DNA from: RPRB01 sp035519675
GTDB taxonomy: Bacteria > Myxococcota > Myxococcia > Myxococcales > Myxococcaceae
Direction: 5' to 3'
DNA: 64,000 nucleotides
NCBI GenBank assembly: GCA_035519675.1
Contig: DATIWB010000013.1
Coordinates: forward strand, 62,001-126,000
Position 1 is the stretch's first letter. Every line of letters starts with the position of its first letter. Shown here piece after piece: positions 17,564 to 25,013 of this stretch. The translations under genes were made by a program, and so were the position numbers. Below the pieces are notes generated by a model. The model was not told the origin of the DNA. It searched no databases and worked only from the letters and a program-made list of their open reading frames with translations.

Positions 17564-18222
17564 CAGCGAGGGCCGGAGCGCTTGCGCCAGGCCTCGTTGA
17601 ACTCGGCGATGGTCTCGAGGGTGCGCGGGTTCCACACCATCTTGCGCAGGATGTCCGGGGGCGCGGTGACCACGTGGGCGCCCGCCTCGAGGGCCTCGTT
17701 CACGTCCATGAGATGCCGGATGGAGCCGACGATGATCCGGGCCGCCAGCCCCTCGCGGTCGAGGGTCCTGCGGGTGGCCTCGATCACCGGGCGCGCGTCG
17801 TAGCCCATGTCCCGGATGCGCCCCGAGAACAGGCTCACGTAGGTGGCCCCCGAGAGAGCCGCCAGGTAGGCCTGGTTGAAGGCCATCAGGCAGGTGACGT
17901 TGGTCTTCACCTCGCGGCGCCTGAGCCGGTGGAGGACCCGCAGCCCCACCTCCGAGAACGGCACCTTGACGGTGATCCGCTGCGGATCCCAGGCGTGATA
18001 GCCGACCGCCTCGGCCATCATCTCCTCCTCGGACTCGGTGGTGAGCTCGACCGAGACGTCGCCCGTCGACGCCGAGAGCACCTCGCGGATCACCTCCGCG
18101 AGATCGGCCCCCGGTGACTCGCGGGAGATGATGAGGGGATTGGTGGTCACCCCGGAGAACGAGCCCCAGGAGAAGAGCGCCTTGATTTCCTTCGGATCGG
18201 AGCTGTCGACGAACAGGGCCAC
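17563..18222 (-). CDS. Transaldolase-family protein (small, FSA/TalC-like)
   Basis: A 219-residue TIM-barrel aldolase. It shows SFSGVTTNPLI near the start, the Schiff-base lysine in ITVKVPFS (Lys86, matching the position in E. coli fructose-6-phosphate aldolase), and FSGRIRDMGYD. Small transaldolases of this type either transfer dihydroxyacetone units, making sedoheptulose 7-phosphate, or cleave fructose 6-phosphate. In this operon, next to sedoheptulose 7-phosphate isomerase and heptose kinase genes, a role in supplying sedoheptulose 7-phosphate is the natural reading, but it is inferred. GTG start. About 12 bases separate it from the gmhB stop upstream. Confidence 0.85.
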   Translation of the reverse strand: MALFVDSSDPKEIKALFSWGSFSGVTTNPLIISRESPGADLAEVIREVLSASTGDVSVELTTESEEEMMAEAVGYHAWDPQRITVKVPFSEVGLRVLHRLRRREVKTNVTCLMAFNQAYLAALSGATYVSLFSGRIRDMGYDARPVIEATRRTLDREGLAARIIVGSIRHLMDVNEALEAGAHVVTAPPDILRKMVWNPRTLETIAEFNEAWRKRSGPR

Positions 18223-18234
18223 GGTCTCCTACTA

Positions 18235-18843
18235 CTACATCTGCCCGGCGATGGCGGTGGCGATCTCCAGCAGCGTCGGCCCGAGCACGTCGGCGCCCGG
18301 GTCGGGGCGCCCGCGCAGAGGGCAGAGCTCGCAGCGCGACGTCGGCACGAGCAGCGCCGTGCGCAGCCCTGCGGCCCGCCCCGCCTCGACGTCGGCGGGC
18401 GAATCGCCAATGGCCCAGGAGCGGGCGGCGTCGCCCCCGAGGCGCGCGAGCAGGGACCGGAGCATCCCCGGCCGCGGCTTCCGGCAATCGCAGGTGCGCA
18501 CCAGAGCTGGATCACCCCCGGGGCCGCCCTGGGGGTGGTGCTCGCACACCTCCACGGCGGCGATGGACACGCCCTGCGCGTCGAGCAGCGCGAGGAGGGC
18601 GGCGTTGGTGCGGGCCACCGCGAGGCGCGAGATCTGCCCCTTGGCCGGACCCGGCTGGTTGGTGGCCATGGCCAGCACGAAGCCCGCGCCGGCGAGCGCC
18701 CGAAGTCCCTCCACCGCGCCAGGCAGCAGGCGCAGCTGGGCGGGGTGGAACGCGGTCACGATCGCGCCCGTCTCCTCGTCGCGCACCAGGTCGATGAGCG
18801 TGCCGTCGCGGTCGAGGATGGCCAGCGGCGCCAGCCCGCTCAC
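18235..18843 (-). CDS. gmhB: D-glycero-D-manno-heptose bisphosphate phosphatase, GmhB-like
   Basis: A 202-residue HAD-superfamily phosphatase. The nucleophile and acid/base aspartates are in LAILDRDGTLI (Asp11 and Asp13). The N-Q-P segment MATNQPGPAKG and the zinc loop (CEHHP then RTCDCRKPRPGM) are characteristic of GmhB and related histidinol phosphatases, and the late motif is AIGDSPADVEAG. It removes the C7 phosphate from heptose 1,7-bisphosphate after kinase action. The GTG start overlaps the gmhA stop (GTGA). The C-terminus is slightly long, with two extra cysteines (RCELCPL). Confidence 0.87.
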   Translation of the reverse strand: MSGLAPLAILDRDGTLIDLVRDEETGAIVTAFHPAQLRLLPGAVEGLRALAGAGFVLAMATNQPGPAKGQISRLAVARTNAALLALLDAQGVSIAAVEVCEHHPQGGPGGDPALVRTCDCRKPRPGMLRSLLARLGGDAARSWAIGDSPADVEAGRAAGLRTALLVPTSRCELCPLRGRPDPGADVLGPTLLEIATAIAGQM

Positions 18844-19436
18844 CGGAGGCTCTCCCACTTGGTCGGCGTCCGCTGCAGCTCGGGGTGACTCACCAGCAGG
18901 TGCCACACCACCGCGCACATCCCCTCGGTGTGCGGGGTGACGCGCTCGGCGGCCACGGTGGGGATGAGCACGCAGGCCTCCGCCATCGCGCGGGTGCTGC
19001 CTCCGTCGCGCCCGACGATGCCGAAGATGCGGGCGCCCACCTCCCGCGCGTGCTCCAGGGCGCGAACCAGGGCCACGCTCACGTTCCGCTCGCGGCTCCC
19101 ACCGCCGACCGAGAACACCAGCACCCCGTCGCCCTGGCGCAGGCGCGAACCGCGCAGCCACTCGACGAAGCAGGAGTCCCAGCCGTCGTCGTTGATGCGC
19201 GCGGTGAGCTCGCTCACGTTGTCGGTCGGGGCGTAGGCCTCGAAGCCGCAGAGCTTGCGGAAATCGTTGACCGCGTGGCTGGCGTGGCCGGCGCTCCCCC
19301 CCACGCCGAGCACGAAGAGGCGCCCGCCGTCTGCACGGACCCGGGACAGTCCGGTGGCCACTGCCTCGATGGCGGCAGGGTCGAGCCTGGCGAGGATCTC
19401 GGCGCTCTCGGCGAGGTAGCTGGCAGTGAAGCTCAC
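18840..19436 (-). CDS. gmhA: Phosphoheptose isomerase (SIS domain), GmhA-like
   Basis: A 198-residue SIS-domain isomerase. It has FVLGVGGSAGHASHAVNDF (phosphosugar-binding loop), LVFSVGGGSRERN (second binding loop) and the C-terminal HTEGMCAVVWHLL helix of the GmhA family. GmhA converts sedoheptulose 7-phosphate to D-glycero-D-manno-heptose 7-phosphate, the first committed heptose step. The gene starts with GTG 9 bases after the hddA stop, and its own stop overlaps gmhB. The first binding loop reads GVGGSAGHASH instead of the usual GNGGSAADAQH, so it may be a divergent paralogue tuned to a related sugar. Confidence 0.82.
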   Translation of the reverse strand: MSFTASYLAESAEILARLDPAAIEAVATGLSRVRADGGRLFVLGVGGSAGHASHAVNDFRKLCGFEAYAPTDNVSELTARINDDGWDSCFVEWLRGSRLRQGDGVLVFSVGGGSRERNVSVALVRALEHAREVGARIFGIVGRDGGSTRAMAEACVLIPTVAAERVTPHTEGMCAVVWHLLVSHPELQRTPTKWESLR

Positions 19437-19445
19437 AGGAGGTCC

Positions 19446-20441
19446 CTAGGAACGGTGGAAGTTGGCCATGATGCGGGCGCCGTCGAAGTCGAAGCGGAAG
19501 CGCATCGGGCGCAGCCCGCGGGCGGTGAGCGCCTCGTGGACCCGGCGGCGCTCCGCAGGGCGGACGTAGAACATGAAGAAGCCGCCGCCCCCGGCGCCCA
19601 TCAGCTTGCCGCCAATGGCGCCCGCCTTGCGGGCGGCTTCATAGTGCTCGTCGATCACCCCGTCGGTCATGGCGGCGGCCAGGCGCCGTTTCTGCGTCCA
19701 GTGCTCGTGCAGCATCTCGCCGTAGGAATCGAGCTCGCCGGCGAGGAGGATGTGCCGGGTCTGGTGGCCCAGCGCCTTGATCCGATGCATGCGCTCCATG
19801 GCGGCGTCGCGGTTCTCGACGATGGCGCTGGCCTGCTGCGCCAGCACCGACGAGGCGGGCCGCTCCACTCCGGAGTAGAAGATGACCAGCCTGGTCTCCA
19901 GCTCGTCGATCACCTCGTCGCGCAGATCGAGCCGCTCCACCTCGACGCGGCCGTCGGGGTGGAAGGTCATCGCGCTAATGCCGCCGTAGGCGGCGATGTA
20001 CTGGTCCTGCTTGCCGATGGGCTCCCCGAGGACGTCGATCTCGAGATGGCAGGCCTCCTGCGCCAGCTGCTCGGCCGGCACCGACTCGCGCCGGAAGGCA
20101 TGGAGGCCGTTGAGGAGCGCCACGGTGAAGCTCGAGGAGCTGCCCAGTCCGGTGTTGGCCGGTACGTCGGCCAGGCTGTGCAGCTCGAGGCCGCCGGTGA
20201 AGCCCATCCCCTCGAGCGCGGCGCGGAAGATCCGGTGGCGGATCTGGTCCACCGAGTCCACGGTCTCGGTCTCCGAGTAGGCCAGGCGGATGGTGTCGTA
20301 GAAGCGCCGGGCCACACAGACGAACACGAACTTGTCCACGGCGGCGGAGACGACGAAGCCGCCGTGCTCGCGGGAATAGGAGGGAAGGTCGCTGCCTCCG
20401 CCCCCCAGCGAGAAGCGGACCGGCGCGCGGGAGACGATCAT
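19446..20441 (-). CDS. hddA: GHMP-family heptose 7-phosphate kinase, HddA-like
   Basis: A 331-residue GHMP kinase. Motif 1 is RAPVRFSLGGGGSDLP, the ATP-binding motif 2 is PANTGLGSSSSFTVAL (about 94-109), and motif 3 is KLMGAGGGGFFMFY. The FSLGGGGSDLP start is typical of D-glycero-alpha-D-manno-heptose 7-phosphate 1-kinases (HddA) and L-fucokinase-like proteins. It would add the anomeric phosphate before GmhB removes the 7-phosphate. The ATG overlaps the hddC stop (ATGA, 20438-20441). Confidence 0.87.
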   Translation of the reverse strand: MIVSRAPVRFSLGGGGSDLPSYSREHGGFVVSAAVDKFVFVCVARRFYDTIRLAYSETETVDSVDQIRHRIFRAALEGMGFTGGLELHSLADVPANTGLGSSSSFTVALLNGLHAFRRESVPAEQLAQEACHLEIDVLGEPIGKQDQYIAAYGGISAMTFHPDGRVEVERLDLRDEVIDELETRLVIFYSGVERPASSVLAQQASAIVENRDAAMERMHRIKALGHQTRHILLAGELDSYGEMLHEHWTQKRRLAAAMTDGVIDEHYEAARKAGAIGGKLMGAGGGGFFMFYVRPAERRRVHEALTARGLRPMRFRFDFDGARIMANFHRS

Positions 20442-21154
20442 CGGGAGCTTCGCAAGTGGTGGTCGAGGTCGGCCCAGCCGGCCGGGGAGCCGATCTGGAA
20501 AAACCTCTCACGGACCAGGAGGGCGCGCAAGCGCCCCCGGGCCGCCAGATCTTCTTGTAGCTGGTCGAGGCCCAGCGGCAGGCCCGGGGGCAGCGCCTCG
20601 ACCACCTCGCGCCGCAGGGCGGTGGCGCCATAGTCGATGTGGTCGAACTCCGGGCCAGCGGGGTGCTTCTGGTAGCGGAGTACCCACGCCCCGTCGGTCA
20701 CCACGTTGGAAGGCTCGAAGCGCCCGGCGTTCCGGTAGACCGCCATCACCCCCTCGCAATCGGCATGGCGCTCCAGGAGCCGGAGCGGCTCTCCGTAGTC
20801 GAAGGGCAGATAGCTGTCGCCGTAGGTCACCACGAACCGCGGGGCGAGCAGCGCGACCGCCGCCCGGAGCGCCCCCGCGGTGCCGAGCAGCTGTCCGGGC
20901 GGTTCCATCGCGTACCGCACCGACACCCCGAGCCTCGCGCCATCTCCGACGTGCTCCTGGATCAGCCCGCCGAGGTGGGCGATGCACAGCACCACCTCCC
21001 GGATGCCGGAGCGGGCCAGCAGCTCCAGCTGCCAGTCGATGAACGGCCGGCCGGCGACCTCCAGCATCGACTTCGGCACCCGCTGGGTCCGGGGGTGCAT
21101 CCGGGTCCCCAGCCCTCCGGCCAGCACCACTGCCTGGGGCGGCACCTCGGTCAC
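20438..21154 (-). CDS. hddC: Sugar-1-phosphate nucleotidyltransferase, HddC-like
   Basis: A 238-residue nucleotidyltransferase. The nucleotide-binding signature is AVVLAGGLGTRM (8-19) followed by RVPKSMLEVAGRPF, and a metal-binding aspartate lies in VVTYGDSYLPF. The length fits short heptose-1-phosphate guanylyltransferases (HddC) that complete GDP-D-glycero-alpha-D-manno-heptose synthesis. The base specificity (GTP, CTP or ATP) cannot be read from the sequence; the HddA partner favours the GDP route. GTG start overlapping the membrane glycosyltransferase stop (GTGA). Confidence 0.85.
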   Translation of the reverse strand: MTEVPPQAVVLAGGLGTRMHPRTQRVPKSMLEVAGRPFIDWQLELLARSGIREVVLCIAHLGGLIQEHVGDGARLGVSVRYAMEPPGQLLGTAGALRAAVALLAPRFVVTYGDSYLPFDYGEPLRLLERHADCEGVMAVYRNAGRFEPSNVVTDGAWVLRYQKHPAGPEFDHIDYGATALRREVVEALPPGLPLGLDQLQEDLAARGRLRALLVRERFFQIGSPAGWADLDHHLRSSR

Positions 21155-22710
21155 TGCACTCTCCGGAAGGTCCAGGGGTGCTTCCACGGGTTCGAGCCGT
21201 GCGGCTCGAACGCCTCGTAGACGGCCTGCCCCGGGAAGCGCGCGGCGACCTCCGCGGCCGGCACCTTCGGCGGCACCGAGAGCAGCAGCGGGGAGCGGTC
21301 GAAGAACATCCCGTTCCGGGCGTAGCGGGTGGGCCACTCGGCCCGGAGGATGACCACCCCCGAGCGGATCCCCTCCCGCGCGAGCTCCTCCCCGAGCCCG
21401 GTCTGGACCGCCACCTCCGGGACACGCTTCTCGAGGTAGGAGGCGATGAGGAAGCAGGGGGCGATCCACATCGCCGCCCCGACGAGCCAGGGCACCCGCC
21501 GCCCGAGCTGCGCCCGGAGGAACGCCGCCGCCGTGCTCCAGCCGGCGGCGGCCAGGAAGGATACCGGGAGCAGCACCAGCGTCAGGTACCGGGGCCGGGG
21601 GCTGTCGTCCGGCTCGTTGAAGGTGAGGAGCAGGCCGGCGAGGAAGAGCAGCATCATCAGCGCGAAGAAGCGCTGGAGCGCGGCGGTCCGCCCGTCTCCG
21701 GCGCCCTGCTCCCGCCGGAGCACCACCCACCCGATGCAGGCGAGCAGCGCCGCCCCGGGCACCGTCCACTGGAAGAAGAAGGTCTCCAGCTCCGCCAGGT
21801 GGTGGAAGATCTCCAGCGGGGACACCACGTGCCAGAGGCTGAGGTTCGCCTTCGCGCCGCTGTCGCCGTAGATGGCCACGAAGACCGGCTTCCCCGCCGC
21901 GTAGCCGTCGACGAAGGGCGAGCCGAACTGGACCTTGTTGTACCAGAGCGTGGCCGCCAGCGCGGGCAGCGCGCTCACACCGCCGATCAGCAGCGGCCGG
22001 AGCCGCCGGAAGGCGAGCAGCGACAGACCGAGGAGCACCCCGTCCACCGGCCGGATGAGGAACACGCAGCCCACCGCCAGGCCGAACAGCACCAGCCACC
22101 CGTCGCGCCCGGTGCTCGCCCAGCGCGAGACGCCGAGCAGGGCCAGCCCACCGAAGAGCAGGGTCGGCGTGTGCGAGAGGAAGGTGGCGGACTGATAGAA
22201 GAAGAGCGGCGCCGCGGCGAGGAAGGCCACCGCGAGCAAGGTGCGCCGTTCATCGAGCACGCCCCGGAGGGCGAGCCAGAACGCGGCCAGCGCCAGCATC
22301 CCCTCGATGGGCGTCACCAGCCAGGGGACGCCCGCGCGCACGCCGGACGCCAGCAGCACCGAGGTGCCGGGCGGGTACTTGCTCCGGATGTACCGGTCCA
22401 TCACCACGTGGTCGACCAGGGCCCAGTCGGCGTACGGAGGCGCCGGCGCCTTCATCACGCCGCGCGCGAAGCCCTCGGCCTGGAGGAGCATCGAGTACTC
22501 GTCGCCGGAGTACGGACAGCCCTGGAGCGCGATGCGGGCGAGCAGCGCGGAGACGAGCCCGGCGAGCACGATGACCCCGGCGATGTGCCAGCCGTACCGC
22601 GGGCGCGCCGCCGGCTGCACTGCTGCCAGGGTGAGGCCCGAGGGGGAAGGCTCCGAGCCGGAGGGATGTTGCACGACGGGAACGCCACTCTGACCTCGCG
22701 CGGCATCCAC
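21151..22710 (-). CDS. Membrane glycosyltransferase, GT39/ArnT-like
   Basis: A polytopic membrane protein of about 519 residues with 10-12 hydrophobic segments. An acidic motif typical of GT-C enzymes sits in the first periplasmic loop (CPYSGDEYSMLLQ), and the loop RYIRSKYPPGTSVLLASG is also GT39-like. Such enzymes move a sugar from a polyprenyl-phosphate carrier to a lipid or protein on the periplasmic side. It is the first gene of the heptose operon, coupled to hddC by a GTGA overlap. The start is uncertain: GTG at 22710 avoids overlap with the divergent GT87 gene; GTG at 22674 is also possible, and the frame is open to 22962. Confidence 0.75.
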   Translation of the reverse strand: MDAARGQSGVPVVQHPSGSEPSPSGLTLAAVQPAARPRYGWHIAGVIVLAGLVSALLARIALQGCPYSGDEYSMLLQAEGFARGVMKAPAPPYADWALVDHVVMDRYIRSKYPPGTSVLLASGVRAGVPWLVTPIEGMLALAAFWLALRGVLDERRTLLAVAFLAAAPLFFYQSATFLSHTPTLLFGGLALLGVSRWASTGRDGWLVLFGLAVGCVFLIRPVDGVLLGLSLLAFRRLRPLLIGGVSALPALAATLWYNKVQFGSPFVDGYAAGKPVFVAIYGDSGAKANLSLWHVVSPLEIFHHLAELETFFFQWTVPGAALLACIGWVVLRREQGAGDGRTAALQRFFALMMLLFLAGLLLTFNEPDDSPRPRYLTLVLLPVSFLAAAGWSTAAAFLRAQLGRRVPWLVGAAMWIAPCFLIASYLEKRVPEVAVQTGLGEELAREGIRSGVVILRAEWPTRYARNGMFFDRSPLLLSVPPKVPAAEVAARFPGQAVYEAFEPHGSNPWKHPWTFRRVQ

Positions 22711-22777
22711 CGTCAACGACGTCGGGTCCAGCTTGCGCTCGCGTTCGACCTGCGAGTAGGCCGGGACGACCCGAACG

Positions 22778-24310
22778 ATGCGCGCACCCCCTGCCGACCG
22801 CCCCGGCGCCGGGCAACCTCTCCCTGCCCGGCCGGCGCCCGGGGTCGTCCGACCGTGGATCGGCTGGTGCCTGGTCACCTTCGGTCTCTGGAACAGCTGC
22901 GCGTCGCACGCCGGTGCGCGATGGAGCGAGGGGCTGCTGGCCAGCGGGAAGTACCCGCGCACCCCGGCGTTCGCGATCGCCGCCCTGCGGGGCGCCGGGA
23001 CCGACGACGGAGATCCGAGCCGGTATCTCGCCTACGCCAGCGCGGTGCTGGGCCGGCCGTACCAGGGGTTCTACGTGCGCCCGGTGGAGGGCTGGACCGG
23101 GCCCCAGCCGGAGCGCCCGGCCGATCCCGATGACCCGCAGGAGACACCGCCGGTCCGTCCCGGACGGCCGCTGGTCCCCTACCGTGACTTCTCGGTCGAG
23201 TATCCGCCCGGCTTCTTCCTGCTCGCGCTCCCGCCGGCGCTGCCCGGCCTGGGGCTCGACGGATACCGCACGCTCTTCTCGCTCCTGATGGGGCTGCTGC
23301 TCACCGGCGCGCTGCTCGCGGCCGTCCGCATGGGGCGGGTGCTGCGACCGCTCGGGCCTCCCTCCCCGGTCGCCCTGGCGACCGTGCTGGTGCTGGCGCT
23401 CGGGACCATCACCGTCCGCCGGTTCGACGCCATCGTCGCGCTCGCGCTCTGCGTGTTCGTCGACGGGTGTCTGACCCGGCGGCCGGTCCGGGCCGGGGTC
23501 GCGCTCGGGGTGGGTCTCCTCACCAAGCTCGTCCCGGTGCTGCTGGTCCCCCTCGGGGTGGTCCACTGGGCGGCCGGACGCCGCTGGCGCGAGCTGGGAA
23601 CGGCCGCCGGGGTCTCCGGGCTCGTCGTGCTGGCGGTGGGCGTGCCGTTCCTGCTCCTGGCCGGGGACCACCTGTTCGACCCGCTCCGCTACCACGCCTG
23701 GCGGCCGCTGGAGGTCGAGAGCACGGGCGCGGCGCTGCTGACGCTGGGGCGCTGGATCGACCCCGCCTCCGCGCACCGGGTCGAGGGGTTCGGCTTCGAC
23801 AACGTGGTGGGACCGGCGGACCGGTTCCTGCTCCCGCTCGCGACGGTGGGCCCGCTGCTGGCGGCCGGCGGCATCCTCCTCTGGTCAGTGGTGCAGACCC
23901 GCCGGGCCCGAGCGTCGCCGGACGGAGAGCGGCTCTCCGGTGAGATCCTCCTCCGGGGATGCTGCGCCACCCTCGCTGCCAGCATGGCGCTGGGGAAGGT
24001 GTTCAGCGCGCAGTACCTGACCTGGCTCCTGCCGGCCGGTGCGCTGGTCTGTCTCCTGGACACCGGGCGGCGACGCCGCGTCGGGGTGGCCCTCCTCGCC
24101 GGAGCCATGCTCCTCACCCAGCTCGATCAGCACGTCTTCTACGGGATCTGGGGCAAGGGTCCCGAGCCGATCATGGGTCTGCTCTTCCTCCTGAGGAACG
24201 CGCTGGTGATGGTCTGGGCGGCGTGGATCCTGCGCTCACCCGTTCGCCGCTCCGGGGCGAGCGCTGCCCCCCAGTCGAGGACGCACAGATCTTGCGTGCG
24301 TGAGCGATGA
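22778..24310 (+). CDS. GT87-family membrane glycosyltransferase
   Basis: A 510-residue membrane protein. A proline-rich head is followed by a first membrane helix and a periplasmic loop with VPYRDFSVEYPPG, the hallmark of GT87/DUF2029 mannosyltransferases; then TITVRRFDAIVAL and GVGLLTKLVPVLL, also family-typical, and about nine further hydrophobic segments. These enzymes use polyprenyl-phosphate-linked mannose or similar donors at the outer face of the inner membrane. It is divergent from the GT39-like gene, so both probably serve the same glycan. The last 11 bases run past a GTG of the next frame. Confidence 0.82.
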   Translation: MRAPPADRPGAGQPLPARPAPGVVRPWIGWCLVTFGLWNSCASHAGARWSEGLLASGKYPRTPAFAIAALRGAGTDDGDPSRYLAYASAVLGRPYQGFYVRPVEGWTGPQPERPADPDDPQETPPVRPGRPLVPYRDFSVEYPPGFFLLALPPALPGLGLDGYRTLFSLLMGLLLTGALLAAVRMGRVLRPLGPPSPVALATVLVLALGTITVRRFDAIVALALCVFVDGCLTRRPVRAGVALGVGLLTKLVPVLLVPLGVVHWAAGRRWRELGTAAGVSGLVVLAVGVPFLLLAGDHLFDPLRYHAWRPLEVESTGAALLTLGRWIDPASAHRVEGFGFDNVVGPADRFLLPLATVGPLLAAGGILLWSVVQTRRARASPDGERLSGEILLRGCCATLAASMALGKVFSAQYLTWLLPAGALVCLLDTGRRRRVGVALLAGAMLLTQLDQHVFYGIWGKGPEPIMGLLFLLRNALVMVWAAWILRSPVRRSGASAAPQSRTHRSCVRER

Positions 24311-24362
24311 GTTTCGCAGGGCCGGGCCGTCCACCGGTTCGACACCTGCCTCCGGAGGTTCG

Positions 24363-25013
24363 ATGTCCCGCCTGCGCGTCCAGAGCTTCGGCATCTCCCT
24401 CGACGGCTTCGGCGCCGGTCCGCGCCAGAGCCTGCAGCACCCGCTCGGCGTGGGAGGAGAGGGGCTCTTCGGCTGGGTGTTTCCCACCCGGACCTTCCAG
24501 CGGATGCACGGAACCGGCGAGGGCACCACCGGGGTGGACGACCGCTGGGCCGCGCGCGGGTTCCAGAACCTGGGCGCCTGGATCCTCGGGCGGAACATGT
24601 TCGGACCGGTGCGCGGCCCGTGGCCGGACGAGTCGTGGAAGGGCTGGTGGGGCGAGGAGCCGCCGTACCACGTCCCGGTCTTCGTGCTGACCCATCACCC
24701 GCGGCGCCCGCTCGAGATGAAGGGCGGGACCACCTTCCACTTCGTCACCGGCGGCATCCACGAGGCGCTGGAACGCGCGCGCGAGGCGGCCGGGAGCAAG
24801 GACGTGCGCCTCGGCGGCGGGGTCGCCACCATCCGGCAGTACCTCCGCGCCGGGCTGGTCGACGAGCTGCACCTCGCGTTCTCCCCGGTGCTGCTCGGAA
24901 CGGGGGAAGCGCTGCTCGCAGGCATCGACCTGACCGCGCTGGGGTTCCGGGCCACCGAGCACGTCGCCTCGGAGAAGGCGCTCCACGTGGTGCTGACCCG
25001 CTCGGGCTCCTAG
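24363..25013 (+). CDS. RibD C-terminal/dihydrofolate reductase-like protein
   Basis: A 216-residue protein. ATG at 24363 has GGAGG at 24354-24358. It begins RLRVQSFGISLDGFGAG, as in the stand-alone RibD_C family, with the NADPH-site segment LGGGVATIRQYLRAGLVDELHLAFSP and the ending LGTGEALL. Stand-alone members are often called dihydrofolate reductases, but few have a proven substrate. The gene ends at 25013 with a TAG that shares the palindrome CTAG (25010-25013) with the stop of the convergent GMC oxidoreductase. Confidence 0.85.
   Translation: MSRLRVQSFGISLDGFGAGPRQSLQHPLGVGGEGLFGWVFPTRTFQRMHGTGEGTTGVDDRWAARGFQNLGAWILGRNMFGPVRGPWPDESWKGWWGEEPPYHVPVFVLTHHPRRPLEMKGGTTFHFVTGGIHEALERAREAAGSKDVRLGGGVATIRQYLRAGLVDELHLAFSPVLLGTGEALLAGIDLTALGFRATEHVASEKALHVVLTRSGS

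Noticed and set aside
21151..22962. Longer form of the GT39-like gene starting at 22962
   Set aside because: It would overlap the divergent GT87 coding region by about 180 bases, and the added residues are low-complexity.
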